A DNA stretch of 64,000 bases from Xenophilus sp. L33 (GTDB lineage Bacteria > Pseudomonadota > Gammaproteobacteria > Burkholderiales > Burkholderiaceae_C), in contig NZ_LMUW01000091.1 of NCBI RefSeq assembly GCF_009765735.1, positions 37,316 to 101,315 of the forward strand. The letters run 5' to 3'. Shown piece after piece: positions 38,553 to 49,896 of the stretch. The notes below the pieces were generated by a model. It saw only the letters and a program-made list of their open reading frames with translations. It was not told where the DNA came from and did no database searches. Position numbers and translations under genes: made by a program. Position 1 is the stretch's first letter, and the number at the start of each line of letters is the position of its first letter.

Positions 38553-38592
38553 AAAAAAAGGACAGAGCGGCGCCGAAGCGCCTGCTCTGTCC
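38553..38592 (-). terminator. Rho-independent terminator after rpsA, before ihfB
   Basis: On the minus strand a long stem pairs GGACAGAGC with GCTCTGTCC, with an inner GGCGC/GCGCC stem and a CGAA-type loop, and is followed by a run of seven T (A-run at 38553-38559 on the plus strand). It lies 12 bases beyond the rpsA stop and 21 bases before the ihfB start. It has the form of an efficient terminator, so ihfB expression is either lower or separately driven. Confidence 0.75.
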
Positions 38593-38603
38593 CCGGTCTC
38601 GAC

Positions 38604-40289
38604 TTACTTGTCGCTGTTGTCCAGCTTGGCGCGCAGCAGGGCGCCCAGGCTGGTCGTGCCCGCGTTCTCGCGTGCCGACTGCTGGCTCAGGCTGGCCATG
38701 GCGCCTTGCTCGTCGACCATGTCCTTCTGCTTGATCGACAGCTGGATGTTGCGGGTCTTGCGATCCACGTTGACCACCACGGCCGTGACTTCGTCGCCTT
38801 CCTTGAGCACGTTGCGTGCATCTTCCACGCGGTCGCGGGAGATTTCGCTGGCGCGCAGGTAGCCGATGATGTCTTCACCGAGGTCGATCTCGGCACCGCG
38901 GGCGTCGACCGTCTTGACCTTGCCGGTCACGATCTGGCCCTTGTCGTTCACGGTCGTGAACGTGGTGAACGGATCGCTGTCGAGCTGCTTGATGCCCAGC
39001 GAGATGCGCTCGCGGTCGACGTCGACGGCCAGCACGATCGCTTCGACTTCCTGGCCCTTCTTGTAGTTGCGCACGGCGGTTTCGCCGGGCTCGTTCCACG
39101 AGAGGTCCGACAGGTGCACCAGGCCGTCGATGCCGGCAGCCAGGCCGACGAAGACGCCGAAGTCGGTGATCGACTTGATCGGGCCCTTGACGCGGTCGCC
39201 GCGCTTGGTGTTCTGCGCGAATTCCTGCCACGGGTTGGCCTTGCACTGCTTCATGCCCAGGCTGATGCGGCGCTTGTCCTCGTCGATCTCCAGGACCATG
39301 ACCTCGACCTCGTCGCCCAGCGCGACGATCTTGTTCGGCGCGATGTTCTTGTTGGTCCAGTCCATCTCGGAAACGTGCACCAGGCCTTCGATGCCGGGTT
39401 CGAGTTCGACGAACGCGCCGTAGTCGGCGATGTTCGTGACCTTGCCGAACAGGCGGGTGCCTTGCGGGTAGCGGCGCGAAACGCCCATCCACGGGTCGTC
39501 GCCCATCTGCTTCAGACCCAGCGAGACACGGTTCTTCTCGGTGTCGAACTTGAGGATCTTGGCGGTGATTTCCTGGCCGGCCTGCACCACTTCGCTCGGA
39601 TGGCGAACGCGGCGCCATGCCATGTCGGTGATGTGCAGCAGACCGTCGATGCCGCCGAGGTCGACGAACGCACCGTATTCGGTGATGTTCTTGACGACGC
39701 CGCGCACGACTGCGCCTTCCTTCAGGGTTTCCATCAGCTTGGCGCGTTCTTCGCCCATGCTGGCTTCGACCACGGCACGGCGCGACAGCACGACGTTGTT
39801 GCGCTTGCGGTCGAGCTTGATGACCTTGAATTCGAGGGTCTTGTTCTCGTACGGGGTCAGGTCCTTGATCGGACGGGTGTCGATCAGCGAACCCGGCAGG
39901 AAGGCGCGGATGCCGTTGACCAGCACCGTGAGGCCGCCCTTGACCTTGCCGCTCGTGGTGCCGGTGACGAAGTCGCCGGATTCGAGGGCCTTCTCGAGCG
40001 CGAGCCACGAAGCGAGGCGCTTGGCGGTGTCACGCGAGAGGATGGTGTCGCCGTAGCCGTTCTCGACGCTGCCGATGGCCACGGAAACGAAATCGCCGGC
40101 CTGGACTTCGAGTTCGCCCTTGTCGTTCTTGAACTCCTCGATCGGCACATACGCTTCGGACTTGAGGCCGGCGTTGACGACGACGTGGTTGTGTTCGACA
40201 CGCACGACTTCGGCGGTGATGACCTCACCGGTGCGCATCTCGGAACGCTTCAGGGATTCTTCGAACAGGTCGGCAAAAGATTCAGACAT
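38604..40289 (-). CDS. rpsA: 30S ribosomal protein S1
   Basis: A 561-residue protein with six S1/OB-fold repeats (about 90 residues each), matching E. coli S1 in length. An excellent ribosome site (aaggaaaaaca spacing) precedes ATG 40289. Repeats contain the typical sequences such as [24 protein letters not shown]. It brings structured mRNAs to the 30S subunit. The 161-base leader between the upstream aroA-cmk stop and rpsA is long enough for autoregulatory control. Confidence 0.97.
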   Translation of the reverse strand: MSESFADLFEESLKRSEMRTGEVITAEVVRVEHNHVVVNAGLKSEAYVPIEEFKNDKGELEVQAGDFVSVAIGSVENGYGDTILSRDTAKRLASWLALEKALESGDFVTGTTSGKVKGGLTVLVNGIRAFLPGSLIDTRPIKDLTPYENKTLEFKVIKLDRKRNNVVLSRRAVVEASMGEERAKLMETLKEGAVVRGVVKNITEYGAFVDLGGIDGLLHITDMAWRRVRHPSEVVQAGQEITAKILKFDTEKNRVSLGLKQMGDDPWMGVSRRYPQGTRLFGKVTNIADYGAFVELEPGIEGLVHVSEMDWTNKNIAPNKIVALGDEVEVMVLEIDEDKRRISLGMKQCKANPWQEFAQNTKRGDRVKGPIKSITDFGVFVGLAAGIDGLVHLSDLSWNEPGETAVRNYKKGQEVEAIVLAVDVDRERISLGIKQLDSDPFTTFTTVNDKGQIVTGKVKTVDARGAEIDLGEDIIGYLRASEISRDRVEDARNVLKEGDEVTAVVVNVDRKTRNIQLSIKQKDMVDEQGAMASLSQQSARENAGTTSLGALLRAKLDNSDK

Positions 40290-40450
40290 GTGTTTTTCCT
40301 TCCGTCACGCAGGGTTTGCAGGAGCACGATTGCCACTGGCTGGGGTCTGGAGACGGCGGTTGGTTGTGGGCTTGGAAGCCCGGTTGGGTTGAACAACCAG
40401 CAGGCCGATGCGCTGGCGCGCGGCGGGGGCCTGCTGGATCGAAATACCCT

Positions 40451-42454
40451 TCAAGCGGACTCGAAGGGCTGTACTTCCTGCCACCAGTGCAGCACCTCTT
40501 CGACCGATTGCTCGATCGAGAGCGAGGAGTTGTCCAGGAGGCGGGCATCGGGCGCCGGCTTGAGCGGCGCGACCTGGCGGGACGAATCCCGGAGGTCTCG
40601 CGCTTCCAGGTCAGCGCGAAGGTCGGCAATTGTAGTCGAAATACCCTTTGAAATCAACTGCTTATGCCGGCGCTCGGCGCGCTGGGCGGCGCTGGCGGTG
40701 AGGTAGACCTTCAGTTCGGCGTCCGGGAAGATCACGGTGCCCATGTCGCGGCCGTCGGCGACCAGCCCGGGGAGCCGGCGGAAGCCGCGCTGCAGGCCAA
40801 GCAGGGCGGCGCGCACCGCCGGCAGCGCCGAGACCCGCGAGGCGTCCATGCCGGCCGATTCGGTGCGGATCGCGTCGCTCACGTCCTCGCCGCCGAGCAG
40901 CACGTTGCCCTCGCTGAACACCAGCGGCAGGCTGCTCGCCAGATCGGCGATCGCGGCTTCGTGGGCCGGCTCGGCGTCCAGCCCCGCGCGCCGCATGGCC
41001 AGGCCGGTGACCCGGTAGAGCGAGCCCGAATCGAGGTAGCGGTAGCCGAGCCGCCGCGCTACCTCGACGGTCAAGGTGCCCTTGCCGGAGGCGGTCGGGC
41101 CGTCGATGCAGATCACCGGCACCCGGCTCGCCTCGGCGACCGAGAACAGGGTTTCGAAGTAGTCGGGAAAGGTCTTGGCCACGCAGTGCGGCTCCAGGAT
41201 GCGCACCGGCACGCCGGCCGGGTTGAAGGCGGCCAGCGAGAAGCACATGGCCACGCGGTGGTCGTCGTAGGTCTTGATGGTGGCGGCTCGCCAGCCGGCC
41301 GCCGGCAGCGGATGGACGCGGATGAAGTCCGGCCCGTCTTCCACCGTGGCGCCGAGCTGGCGCAGCTCGTGCGCCATGGCGTCGATGCGGTCGGTCTCCT
41401 TGACCCGCCAGCTGGCGATGTTGCGCAGCGTGCTCGGGCCGTCGGCGTAGAGCGCCATCACCGCCAGGGTCATGGCGGCGTCGGGGATGTGGTTGGCGTC
41501 GATGTCGATCGCCGCCAGCGGCCAGGCGCCGCGGCCGATGGCCAGCCAGTTGGGACCGCTGTCGATCCGTGCGCCCATCTGGCGGGCGGCGTCGACGAAG
41601 CGGATGTCGCCCTGGATCGAATCGGCGCCGACGCCCTCGATCCGGATGCCGGCGCCGTCGGCGATCGCGCCCAGCGCGATGAAGTAGCTGGCCGAGGAGG
41701 CATCGGCCTCGACGTGGATCGCGCCCGGCGAGCGGTATTCGCTGCCGGCCGGGATGGTGAAGCGCTGCCAGCCGTCGCGCCGCACGGCGATGCCGAAGCG
41801 CGCCAGCAGGTTGAGCGTGATCTCGATGTAGGGCTTGGAGATCAGCTCGCCGACCACGTCGATGACGATGTCGCGCCCGCCGTGCGAGGCCAGCGGCAGC
41901 GCCAGCAGCAGGGCCGTGAGGAACTGGCTGGAGACGTCGCCGCGCACCCGGATCGGCGCGTCCAGCGCCAGCGATTCGAGCGCCACCGGATGGATCCGCA
42001 GCGGCGGATAGCCCGGATTGCCGAGGTAGTCGACGTGGCAGCCCAGCTGCGTCAGCGCGTCGACCAGGTCGCCGATCGGCCGCTCGTGCATGCGCGGCAC
42101 GCCGCGCAGCTCGAACTGGCCGCCGAGCAGCGCCAGCGCCGCGGTCAGCGGCCGCATCGCGGTGCCGGCGTTGCCGAGGAAGAGCGAGGCCGAAGGGTTG
42201 CGCAGCCGACCGCCGAGGCCTTCGATGCGCAGCCCCGCCTCGTCGGTGCGGTCGATGGTGCAGCCCAGCGCCGCCAGCGCGTCGAGCATCACCCGCGTGT
42301 CGTCGGAGTCGAGCAGGTCGTGCACCGTGGTCGTGCCGCTGGCCAGCGCGGCGAGCAGCAGCACCCGGTTGGAGATGCTCTTGGAGCCGGGCAGGCGCAC
42401 CGTGCCGGCGGCCGCCGCCAGCGGCGGAATGTCGAGGAAGGGGGTCGAGAACAT
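40451..42454 (-). CDS. aroA/cmk: Bifunctional EPSP synthase / cytidylate kinase
   Basis: A 667-residue fusion. Residues 1 to about 440 are 5-enolpyruvylshikimate-3-phosphate synthase ([20 protein letters not shown], with the conserved lysine K25, and later DDHRVAMCF). Residues from about 445 are cytidylate kinase ([12 protein letters not shown] phosphate loop, [25 protein letters not shown]). There is no internal stop or restart, so the two activities are one chain. AroA makes the sixth step of the shikimate path; Cmk phosphorylates CMP and dCMP. It lies 2 bases downstream of tyrA and 161 bases before rpsA. Confidence 0.95.
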   Translation of the reverse strand: MFSTPFLDIPPLAAAAGTVRLPGSKSISNRVLLLAALASGTTTVHDLLDSDDTRVMLDALAALGCTIDRTDEAGLRIEGLGGRLRNPSASLFLGNAGTAMRPLTAALALLGGQFELRGVPRMHERPIGDLVDALTQLGCHVDYLGNPGYPPLRIHPVALESLALDAPIRVRGDVSSQFLTALLLALPLASHGGRDIVIDVVGELISKPYIEITLNLLARFGIAVRRDGWQRFTIPAGSEYRSPGAIHVEADASSASYFIALGAIADGAGIRIEGVGADSIQGDIRFVDAARQMGARIDSGPNWLAIGRGAWPLAAIDIDANHIPDAAMTLAVMALYADGPSTLRNIASWRVKETDRIDAMAHELRQLGATVEDGPDFIRVHPLPAAGWRAATIKTYDDHRVAMCFSLAAFNPAGVPVRILEPHCVAKTFPDYFETLFSVAEASRVPVICIDGPTASGKGTLTVEVARRLGYRYLDSGSLYRVTGLAMRRAGLDAEPAHEAAIADLASSLPLVFSEGNVLLGGEDVSDAIRTESAGMDASRVSALPAVRAALLGLQRGFRRLPGLVADGRDMGTVIFPDAELKVYLTASAAQRAERRHKQLISKGISTTIADLRADLEARDLRDSSRQVAPLKPAPDARLLDNSSLSIEQSVEEVLHWWQEVQPFESA

Positions 42455-42456
42455 GC

Positions 42457-43335
42457 TCAGTCCGGCGACGCCGCGGCACCCGGCTGCCAGCCGCTGCGCA
42501 CCCGGCTGGCGGCGGCGATCGCGTCTTCCAGGCCCTGGGCGTTGCCCGAGCGCACCAGCGCCTCGAGCTCCTTCAGCGCATCGCGGAAGCCCTGCGCCTG
42601 CAACAGCACCTGATCGCGGTTGGCCAGCAGCACGTCGCGCCACATGGTCGGATCGGCCGCCGCGATGCGGGTGAAGTCGCGGAAGCCCGGTCCGGCCAGG
42701 TCGAGGAAACGGGTGCCTTGCGGATGCGCCGCGATCGCGTTGGTGAACGCGAAGGCCAGCAGGTGCGGCAGGTGGCTGACCGCGGCGAAGGCGCTGTCGT
42801 GCGCTTCCGGCGCCATGGTGACCACGCGGGCGCCGACCTCGGTCCAGACCTGCGTGGCGCGCTGGACGTTGGAACGCAGGGTCGCCTTGATCGGGGTCAG
42901 CACCACCTGGCGGCCGCTGTAGAGGCCGGCGTCCGCGTGCTCGACGCCGGCGACTTCCTTGCCGGCGATCGGATGGGCCGGCACGAAGGCGCCGAGCTGG
43001 TCCTGCAGGCCGCGCCGGGCGGCGGCGATGACGTCGCCCTTGGTCGAGCCGACGTCCATCACCAGCATCTGGTCGGTGATGCCGTGGCGGATCGCCTTGA
43101 AGGTCAGCTCGGAAGCGCCCACCGGCACCGCGATCAGCACCAGGTCGGCGCCGGAGACCGCGTTCAGCGCCGACGGCGCGGCGACGTCGATCACGCCCAG
43201 CTGGCGCGCCCGCTCGGAGGTCGAGGGCGACTTGCTGTAGCCGACCACCCGCTTGACCAGCTTCGCGCGCTTGAGCGCCAGCGCGAAGGAGCCGCCCATG
43301 AGGCCGCAGCCGATCAGACCCAACTGTTCGATCAT
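42457..43335 (-). CDS. tyrA: Prephenate dehydrogenase
   Basis: A 292-residue NAD(P)-binding enzyme. The N-terminal nucleotide motif is [20 protein letters not shown]. Later landmarks are [28 protein letters not shown] and the C-terminal RVRSGW. There is no chorismate mutase domain. It oxidatively decarboxylates prephenate in tyrosine synthesis. It sits between pheA and aroA-cmk, 10 and 2 bases away. Length matches the family. Confidence 0.93.
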   Translation of the reverse strand: MIEQLGLIGCGLMGGSFALALKRAKLVKRVVGYSKSPSTSERARQLGVIDVAAPSALNAVSGADLVLIAVPVGASELTFKAIRHGITDQMLVMDVGSTKGDVIAAARRGLQDQLGAFVPAHPIAGKEVAGVEHADAGLYSGRQVVLTPIKATLRSNVQRATQVWTEVGARVVTMAPEAHDSAFAAVSHLPHLLAFAFTNAIAAHPQGTRFLDLAGPGFRDFTRIAAADPTMWRDVLLANRDQVLLQAQGFRDALKELEALVRSGNAQGLEDAIAAASRVRSGWQPGAAASPD

Positions 43336-43345
43336 GGCGGCTCGT

Positions 43346-44464
43346 TCAGGCGGTCACGGGGTAGGCGCCGAGGACCTTGTAGAACGCGCACAGCCCGCGC
43401 AGTTCGGCCAGGGCGGCGGCCACGTGGGGCTGCGACGGATGGCCGTCGAGGTCGATGTAGAAGTAATACTCCCACTGGCCGGTGCGCGCCGGCCGCGACT
43501 CGAAGCGGGTCATCGACACGTTGTTGTTCTTGAGCGGTACCAGGAGGTCGTGGACCGCGCCGGGACGGTTCGGCACCGACACGCACAGGCTGGTGCAGTC
43601 GCGGCCCGAGGCCGGCGGCATCGCCAGCGTCTGCGGCAGGCAGATCACGGCGAAGCGGGTGCGGTTGTAGGAGTCGTCCTGGATCGCGTGGGCCACGATG
43701 TGCAGGCCGAAGCGGGTGGCCGCGCGCTCGCTGGCCAGGCCCGCCCAGGCCGGATTGCCGGCCGCCAGCCGGGCGCCCTCGGCGTTGCTCGAGACCGCGC
43801 GCCGCTCGGCGTTCGGCAGGTGCTTGGACAGCCAGGTCTGGCACTGCGCCAGCGCCTGCGGATGGGCCAGCACCGCCTCGATGCCGTCCAGCGAATTGCT
43901 GGTGCGCAGCAGGTGGTGCCGCACCAGCAGGCTCACCTCGCCGACCACGTGGGTCGGCGAATGCAGGAACAGGTCGAGCGAGCGCGTGACCACGCCTTCG
44001 GTCGAGTTCTCGACGCCGACCACGCCGTACTGGGCGCTGCCGGCGGCGGTGGCATGGAAGACCTCGTCGAAGCTGGCGCAATAGACCAGGTCGGCGGCGC
44101 CGCCGAAATACTCGACCGCCGCCTGCTCGCAGAAGGTGCCTTCGGGACCCAGCACCGCGACCCGCTGCGGCGACTCGAGCGCCAGGCAGGCCGACATGAT
44201 CTCGCGCCAGATGGCGGCCACGTGCAGGTCCTTCAGCGGGCCCTGGTTGGCCTGCTGCATCTTCTCGATCACCTGGGCCACGCGGTCGGGGCGGAAGAAG
44301 GGCGTGCCTTCGCGCTTCTTGACCTCGCCGACCTGTTCGGCGACATGGGCGCGCCGGTTCAGCAGGTCGAGCAATTGCCGGTCGAGCGAGTCGATCTGCA
44401 CGCGCAGATCGGCCAGGCCGGGAGAGGATTCGGGAGCGGGTGTCGGTGGGTTGCTTGCGGTCAT
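43346..44464 (-). CDS. pheA: Chorismate mutase / prephenate dehydratase
   Basis: A 372-residue bifunctional P-protein from ATG 44464 (a GTG at 44479 is in frame but adds no family sequence). An N-terminal chorismate mutase helix bundle (LRVQIDSLDRQLLDLLNRRAHVAEQVGEVK) is followed by the dehydratase (LGPEGTFCEQAAVEYFG; VGVENSTEGVV) and a C-terminal ACT domain with the ESRP motif, which binds phenylalanine for feedback control. It is in the serC - pheA - tyrA - aroA order. Confidence 0.95.
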   Translation of the reverse strand: MTASNPPTPAPESSPGLADLRVQIDSLDRQLLDLLNRRAHVAEQVGEVKKREGTPFFRPDRVAQVIEKMQQANQGPLKDLHVAAIWREIMSACLALESPQRVAVLGPEGTFCEQAAVEYFGGAADLVYCASFDEVFHATAAGSAQYGVVGVENSTEGVVTRSLDLFLHSPTHVVGEVSLLVRHHLLRTSNSLDGIEAVLAHPQALAQCQTWLSKHLPNAERRAVSSNAEGARLAAGNPAWAGLASERAATRFGLHIVAHAIQDDSYNRTRFAVICLPQTLAMPPASGRDCTSLCVSVPNRPGAVHDLLVPLKNNNVSMTRFESRPARTGQWEYYFYIDLDGHPSQPHVAAALAELRGLCAFYKVLGAYPVTA

Positions 44465-44483
44465 CGGTCGGGTGCGCACGTCG

Positions 44484-45602
44484 TCAGGCGTGCGACCGCT
44501 CGAATTCTCGCATGTAGCCCACCAGCGCCTGCACGCCCGCGAGCGGCATCGCGTTGTAGATGCTGGCCCGCATGCCGCCGACCGACTTGTGGCCCTTCAG
44601 CTGCAGGAGGCCGGCCGCCCGGGCGCCGGCCAGGAAGGCCTCGTTGCGGCCTTCGTCACGCAGGAAGAAGGGCACGTTCATGCGCGAGCGGCAGCTCGGG
44701 TCGACCTTGTTGTCGTAGAAACCCGAGCCGTCGATGAAGTCGTACAGCAGCTTCGCCTTGGCGATGTTGCGCGCTTCCATGGCCTCGACGCCGGAGAGGG
44801 CGCCTTCGGTCTGCTGGCGCAACCATTGGAAGGTCAGGCCGGCGATGTAGATGCCCCAGGTCGGCGGCGTGTTGTACATCGACTGGTTGTCGGCCACGGT
44901 CTTGTAGTTGAAGGCGCTCGGGCAGACCTCGAGCGCGCGGCCCAGGAGGTCGTCGCGCACGATCACGATCGTCAGGCCGGCCGGCCCGAGGTTCTTCTGC
45001 GCGCCGCCGAAAGCCAGTCCGACCTTCGACCAGTCGACCGGCCGCGAGGCCACGTGCGAGGAGAAGTCGATCACCAGCGGCGCCTTGCTGCCGAGCGCGG
45101 CCAGGTCGGGCAGCTGCTGGAACTCGACCCCGTTGATGGTCTCGTTGCTGCACAGGTGCACGTAGGACGCCGAATCCGACAGCTTCCAGCCGGCCGGATC
45201 GGGCAGGGCGTCGTGGCCCGGCGCGTTGGTCGCGACCACGTTCGCCCGACAGTAGCGCTGCGCCTCCTTCTGCGACTTGATGCTCCAGCTGCCGGTGATG
45301 ACGAAGTCGGCCTCGGTGCCGCGCGACAGGTTGAGCGGCACGATCGCGTTCTCGCCCAGCCCACCGCCCTGCATGAACAGGATGTGGAAGTCGGACGGCA
45401 CCGCCAGCAGCGCGCGCAGGTCGGCCTCCGCTGCAGTGGCGATGACGCCGAACTCCTTGCCGCGATGGCTCATTTCCATCACGCCCATGCCGCTGCCGTG
45501 CCAGTCGAGCATTTCCTCGGCGGCGCGCTGCAGCACCGCCTCCGGCATCGCGGCCGGCCCGGCGGAGAAGTTGTACGGGCGCGGACCCGCCGGCGTGCTC
45601 AC
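44484..45602 (-). CDS. serC: Phosphoserine aminotransferase
   Basis: A 372-residue PLP enzyme starting at GTG 45602 next to a taagaag ribosome site. [16 protein letters not shown] is the canonical N-terminus, and the PLP lysine is K203 in [11 protein letters not shown]. It converts 3-phosphohydroxypyruvate to phosphoserine. Its order behind gyrA and before pheA is typical of Comamonadaceae. Three bases separate it from the upstream DUF2059 gene. Nothing odd is seen in the active site. Confidence 0.95.
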   Translation of the reverse strand: MSTPAGPRPYNFSAGPAAMPEAVLQRAAEEMLDWHGSGMGVMEMSHRGKEFGVIATAAEADLRALLAVPSDFHILFMQGGGLGENAIVPLNLSRGTEADFVITGSWSIKSQKEAQRYCRANVVATNAPGHDALPDPAGWKLSDSASYVHLCSNETINGVEFQQLPDLAALGSKAPLVIDFSSHVASRPVDWSKVGLAFGGAQKNLGPAGLTIVIVRDDLLGRALEVCPSAFNYKTVADNQSMYNTPPTWGIYIAGLTFQWLRQQTEGALSGVEAMEARNIAKAKLLYDFIDGSGFYDNKVDPSCRSRMNVPFFLRDEGRNEAFLAGARAAGLLQLKGHKSVGGMRASIYNAMPLAGVQALVGYMREFERSHA

Positions 45603-45605
45603 TTC

Positions 45606-46247
45606 TTACTGCTTCTTCGCCGCGGGCTTGGCGGTCGAGCCGGACTTGGAGGTCTGCGGTCCGGGTTGCGGCACGCCGTTGGCGCCAGGGCCGGTCGGGG
45701 CGCCCAGGGCCTTGGCCACGGCGGCGTCCAGTGCGACCATCTTCGGCTCGATGGTCGGACGGGTCTCGGCCACCAGCTTCTCGGTCAGGGCCTGTTGCAG
45801 CTTCGGATTCAGTTCCTGGTACTTCTTGCTCAGCGGCGAGCTGATCCAGGCCAGCAGCTGCTTGAGCTCGTCTTCGGTGAAGGCCTGGTCCATCAGCGGG
45901 GTGAGGGCGTCGGGTGCCAGCTGGATCGCCCGGTCGCGCACGATCGGGTAGGCGTCGTCGAAGTACTTCTTGAGCTCGACGTCGGCGGCCTTGGCGGCGG
46001 CCTCACGCTTGTCCGGCGGCACTTGCGTCTGCAGGTACTGCGAGCCGGCCTGCGCGATCGGATTGCTCGACTGCTCCACCAGCCCACGCGACAGCGCCTC
46101 GATGCCCGGGCGTTGCATGTCGATGAACTGCTTGATCAGCGCCGCCTTGTTGGCACTGATGGCCGCGCCGCCGGCGTTGTCCTGGGCCATGGCCAGCGAG
46201 CTGACCGCGAGCGCCGCCGAGAGGAGCGCGAGTTTGATTTTCTTCAC
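45606..46247 (-). CDS. DUF2059-family exported protein
   Basis: A 213-residue protein with a clear signal peptide ([21 protein letters not shown], cleavage after AMA-QD). The body contains the DUF2059 pattern ([31 protein letters not shown]-like segment). The C-terminal 30 residues are Gly/Pro/Lys-rich and probably disordered. Its ATG overlaps the gyrA stop (ATGA), so it is translated with gyrA. Function unknown; the position between gyrA and serC is conserved in relatives. Confidence 0.8.
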   Translation of the reverse strand: MKKIKLALLSAALAVSSLAMAQDNAGGAAISANKAALIKQFIDMQRPGIEALSRGLVEQSSNPIAQAGSQYLQTQVPPDKREAAAKAADVELKKYFDDAYPIVRDRAIQLAPDALTPLMDQAFTEDELKQLLAWISSPLSKKYQELNPKLQQALTEKLVAETRPTIEPKMVALDAAVAKALGAPTGPGANGVPQPGPQTSKSGSTAKPAAKKQ

Positions 46248-48892
46248 TGAGGGTTCTCCGTTGGGAATGTTGAGGAAGCGTCGTCGACGCCAGGCTCGGT
46301 GTCGACAATCGCGTCGTTCTCGACGATGCGTTGCAGTCCACTGAGCTTGGCGCCTTCGTCGAGCCCGATCAGCGTGACGCCTTGCGTCGCGCGTCCGAGC
46401 TCGCGAATTTCTGAGACCCGGGTGCGCACCAGCACGCCCTTGTCGGTGATGAGCATGATCTCGTCGTCCGCATGCACCAGGGTGGCCGCAACCACCTTGC
46501 CGTTGCGCTCACTCTGTTGAATCGCGATCATGCCTTTGGTTCCGCGGCCATGCCGGGTGTATTCGGTAATGCCCGTACGTTTTCCGTAACCGTTCTCGGT
46601 CGCGGTCAGCACGCTCTGGGCCTCGTCCTCGGCCACCAGCATGGCGATCACGCCCTGGCCGTCTTCCAGCGTCATGCCGCGCACGCCGCGGGCGTTGCGG
46701 CCCATCGGGCGCACGTCGTTCTCGTCGAAGCGCACCGCCTTGCCGCCGTCGGAAAACAGCATCACGTCGTGGGCGCCGTCGGTCAGCGCGGCGCCGATCA
46801 GGTAGTCGCCCGGATCGAGGTCGACCGCGATGATGCCGGCCTTGCGCGGGTTGCTGAACTCGTCCAGCGCGGTCTTCTTGACCGTGCCCATCGAGGTCGC
46901 CATGAAGACGTACTGGTTGGCCGGGAAGGTGCGCTTCTCGCCGGTCAGCGCCAGCACCACGTTGATCTTCTCGCCTTCCTGCAACGGGAACATGTTGACG
47001 ATCGGCCGCCCGCGCGAGCCGCGCGAGCCGGCCGGCACTTCCCAGACCTTGAGCCAGTAGAGCCGGCCGCGGTTCGAGAAGCAAAGGATGTAGTCGTGCG
47101 TGTTGGCGATGAAGAGCTGGTCGATCCAGTCGTCTTCCTTGGTGGCCGTGGCCTGCTTGCCGCGGCCGCCCCGGCGCTGGGCGCGGTATTCGCCGAGCGG
47201 CTGGCTCTTGATGTAGCCGCTGTGCGAGAGCGTGACCACCATGTCGGTCGGCGTGATCAGGTCCTCGGTCGACAGGTCGAAGGCGCTGTGCTCGACCAGG
47301 CTGCGGCGCGCGCCCAGCTTGATCTGGCCGAACTCCTGCTTCAGCGTGGTCAGCTCCTCGCCGATGATGGTCGAGACGCGCTCGGGCTTGGCCAGGATGT
47401 CGAGCAGGTCGTCGATCTCGGCCATCACTTCCTTGTATTCAGCGACGATCTTGTCCTGCTCCAGGCCGGTCAGGCGCTGCAGCCGCATCTGCAGGATTTC
47501 CTGGGCCTGCGTGTCGGAGAGCTTGTAGAGGCCGTCGGCGTGCATGCCGTATTCGCGCTCGAGGCCGTCCGGACGGTAGTCGTCGGCGTTGATGACGCCG
47601 CCGTCGGCACGGCTGCGGGTGAGCATCTCGCGCACCAGCTGGCTGTCCCAGGAGCGCGACATCAGCTCGGCCTTGGCCACCGGCGGCGTCGGCGCGTTGC
47701 GGATGATCGCGATGAACTCGTCGATGTTGGCCAGCGCCACCGCCAGGCCTTCCAGCACGTGGCCGCGCTCGCGCGCCTTGCGCAGCGTGTAGACGGTGCG
47801 GCGGGTGACCACCTCGCGCCGGTGCTGCAGGAAGACCTCGATCAGGTCCTTCAGGTTGCACAGCTTGGGCTGGCCGTCGACCAGCGCCACCATGTTGATG
47901 CCGAAGGTGTCCTGCAGCTGGGTCTGCTTGTAGAGGTTGTTGAGCACCACCTCGGGCACTTCGCCGCGCTTGAGCTCGATCACCAGGCGCATGCCCGACT
48001 TGTCGGACTCGTCCTGGATGTGGCTGATGCCCTCGATCTTCTTCTCGTGGACCAGCTCGGCCATGCGCTCCTGCAGGGTCTTCTTGTTCACCTGGTAGGG
48101 CAGCTCGTCGACGATGATCGCCTGGCGCTGGCCGCGGTCGATGTCCTCGAAGTGGCACTTGGCGCGCATCACCACCTTGCCGCGGCCGGTGCGGTAGCCG
48201 TCCTTGATGCCGTTGATGCCGTAGATGATCCCGGCGGTGGGGAAGTCGGGCGCCGGCACGATCTCCATCAGATCGTCGATGGTGGCCTCGGTGTGGCGCA
48301 GCAGGTGCAGGCAGGCGTCGACCACCTCGTTCAGGTTGTGCGGCGGAATGTTGGTCGCCATGCCGACCGCGATGCCGCCGGCGCCATTGACCAGCAAATT
48401 CGGCAGCTTGCTCGGCAATACCAATGGCTCTTTTTCGGAGCCGTCGTAATTGGGTCCGAAATCGACGGTTTCCTTGTCGATATCGGCGATCATTTCATGC
48501 GCAATTTTCGCCAGCCGGATTTCCGTATAGCGCATCGCCGCCGCCATGTCGCCGTCGACCGAACCGAAATTGCCCTGCCCGTCCACCAGCATGTGGCGCA
48601 TCGAGAAGTTCTGCGCCATCCGCACGATGGTGTCGTAGACCGACTGGTCGCCGTGCGGGTGGTACTTGCCGATGACATCGCCGACGATACGGGCCGACTT
48701 CTTGTACGGCCGGTTCCAGTCGTTGTTGAGCTCGTGCATCGCGAACAACACCCGCCGATGCACCGGCTTGAGGCCGTCCCGGGCGTCCGGAAGGGCGCGC
48801 CCGACGATCACGCTCATGGCGTAATCCAGATAGCTGCGGCGCATTTCCTCTTCGAGGCTGATGGGGAGTGTTTCTTTGGCGAACGAGGTCAT
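46244..48892 (-). CDS. gyrA: DNA gyrase subunit A
   Basis: An 882-residue gyrase A from ATG 48892. Catalytic tyrosine is Y122 (in AMRYTEIRL). The GyrA box [13 protein letters not shown] in the C-terminal beta-pinwheel marks gyrase rather than topoisomerase IV. The quinolone region reads [10 protein letters not shown]: position 83 (E. coli number, which matches directly) is glutamine rather than the usual serine or threonine; D87 is kept. The C-terminus ends in an acidic tail. It leads the downstream serC cluster and is divergent from ompA. Confidence 0.97.
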   Translation of the reverse strand: MTSFAKETLPISLEEEMRRSYLDYAMSVIVGRALPDARDGLKPVHRRVLFAMHELNNDWNRPYKKSARIVGDVIGKYHPHGDQSVYDTIVRMAQNFSMRHMLVDGQGNFGSVDGDMAAAMRYTEIRLAKIAHEMIADIDKETVDFGPNYDGSEKEPLVLPSKLPNLLVNGAGGIAVGMATNIPPHNLNEVVDACLHLLRHTEATIDDLMEIVPAPDFPTAGIIYGINGIKDGYRTGRGKVVMRAKCHFEDIDRGQRQAIIVDELPYQVNKKTLQERMAELVHEKKIEGISHIQDESDKSGMRLVIELKRGEVPEVVLNNLYKQTQLQDTFGINMVALVDGQPKLCNLKDLIEVFLQHRREVVTRRTVYTLRKARERGHVLEGLAVALANIDEFIAIIRNAPTPPVAKAELMSRSWDSQLVREMLTRSRADGGVINADDYRPDGLEREYGMHADGLYKLSDTQAQEILQMRLQRLTGLEQDKIVAEYKEVMAEIDDLLDILAKPERVSTIIGEELTTLKQEFGQIKLGARRSLVEHSAFDLSTEDLITPTDMVVTLSHSGYIKSQPLGEYRAQRRGGRGKQATATKEDDWIDQLFIANTHDYILCFSNRGRLYWLKVWEVPAGSRGSRGRPIVNMFPLQEGEKINVVLALTGEKRTFPANQYVFMATSMGTVKKTALDEFSNPRKAGIIAVDLDPGDYLIGAALTDGAHDVMLFSDGGKAVRFDENDVRPMGRNARGVRGMTLEDGQGVIAMLVAEDEAQSVLTATENGYGKRTGITEYTRHGRGTKGMIAIQQSERNGKVVAATLVHADDEIMLITDKGVLVRTRVSEIRELGRATQGVTLIGLDEGAKLSGLQRIVENDAIVDTEPGVDDASSTFPTENPQ

Positions 48893-49116
48893 GGGCGGCA
48901 AGCGGGCGGCAAGGAGGCGGAATTTTACGCTGCCGGGGATGTCGCACTCCCGCAACACAAGGCCCGATTTTGGGCGCCGTCCGACGCTTCGGAGGGCTTG
49001 GCGGCCCTGTTTGCCAACATGTGCGTGGCACAATCGCCTCAACGTTTTGGGTGGTGGTCACTTAAAGCGTCCTTGATTCGCAGCGCGGCTGCGGCTTTTT
49101 CCCCAAGAGGAGAACC

Positions 49117-49764
49117 ATGAAGAAACTGAATAAAGTGGCGATGATGTTTGCAGTCGCTGCGCTCGCCACTGCCGCCGGCGCGCAGACAAAGGTCAGAGCT
49201 GCTGATGGCGGTCCGAGGATCGACAACTGGCAAAACGGCACCGGCGAACTGGTCTGGAAGAACGGCACGAACGAACTGTGCTGGCGCGACACGACCTGGA
49301 CGCCTGCAACGGCTGCCGCTGGCTGCGATGGCGCGCTCGTGCCGCCGCCGCCCGCTCCGGTCGCCGCAGCAGCCCCGGCTGCACCGGCCGCTCCGCAGAT
49401 CGCCGCCTCGAAGGTCACCTTCGCTGCCGACACGCTGTTCGACTTCGACAAGTACGTCCTGAAGCCGAAGGGTCGTGAGACGCTCGACGACCTCGTGTCG
49501 AAGATCAAGGACGTGAACCTGGAAGTCATCATCGCCGTGGGTCACACCGACTGGATCGGTACCGTGGCGTACAACCAGAAGCTGTCGGTGCGTCGTGCCG
49601 AAGCCGTCAAGGCCTATCTGGTCTCGAAGGGCATCGAAAAGAACCGCATCTACACCGAAGGCAAGGGCAAGAGCCAGCCGATCGCGGACAACCGCACGGC
49701 CGCCGGTCGCGCCCAGAACCGCCGCGTGGAAATCGAAGTGGTCGGTACCCGCGCCACCAAGTGA
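49117..49764 (+). CDS. OmpA-family peptidoglycan-binding outer membrane protein
   Basis: A 215-residue protein: signal peptide (MKKLNKVAMMFAVAALATAAGA), a short N-terminal region with two cysteines, an Ala/Pro-rich hinge (residues about 70-90), and a C-terminal OmpA domain (TLFDFDKYVLKPKGRETLD; VGHTDWIG; RVEIEVVG). The eight-stranded barrel of E. coli OmpA is missing, as in the OmpA/Pal-like proteins of Comamonadaceae. It ties the outer membrane to the cell wall. Ribosome site aagaggag; strong terminator downstream. Confidence 0.92.
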   Translation: MKKLNKVAMMFAVAALATAAGAQTKVRAADGGPRIDNWQNGTGELVWKNGTNELCWRDTTWTPATAAAGCDGALVPPPPAPVAAAAPAAPAAPQIAASKVTFAADTLFDFDKYVLKPKGRETLDDLVSKIKDVNLEVIIAVGHTDWIGTVAYNQKLSVRRAEAVKAYLVSKGIEKNRIYTEGKGKSQPIADNRTAAGRAQNRRVEIEVVGTRATK

Positions 49765-49783
49765 TTCGCAAGAATCCTTGAAG

Positions 49784-49808
49784 AACCCCGCTTCGGCGGG
49801 GTTTTTTT
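49784..49808 (+). terminator. Rho-independent terminator after the OmpA-family gene
   Basis: The inverted repeat AACCCCGC/GCGGGGTT with a TTCG loop is followed by a run of T. It starts 19 bases after the stop codon and fits the intrinsic-terminator rule exactly. It also overlaps no other gene. Confidence 0.93.
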
Positions 49809-49896
49809 ATGGGCGATCGCGGCCGGCAATGCATTCGCGCCAGTTTTGAACGGCAAAGCGGGCGCGGGCGAATTCGCCTCGTTTCATAATCTCGGC

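Noticed and set aside
48893-49116. Promoters in the gyrA/ompA divergent region
   Set aside because: Several weak -10/-35-like hexamers exist, but none has good spacing for either gene, so no promoter is called.
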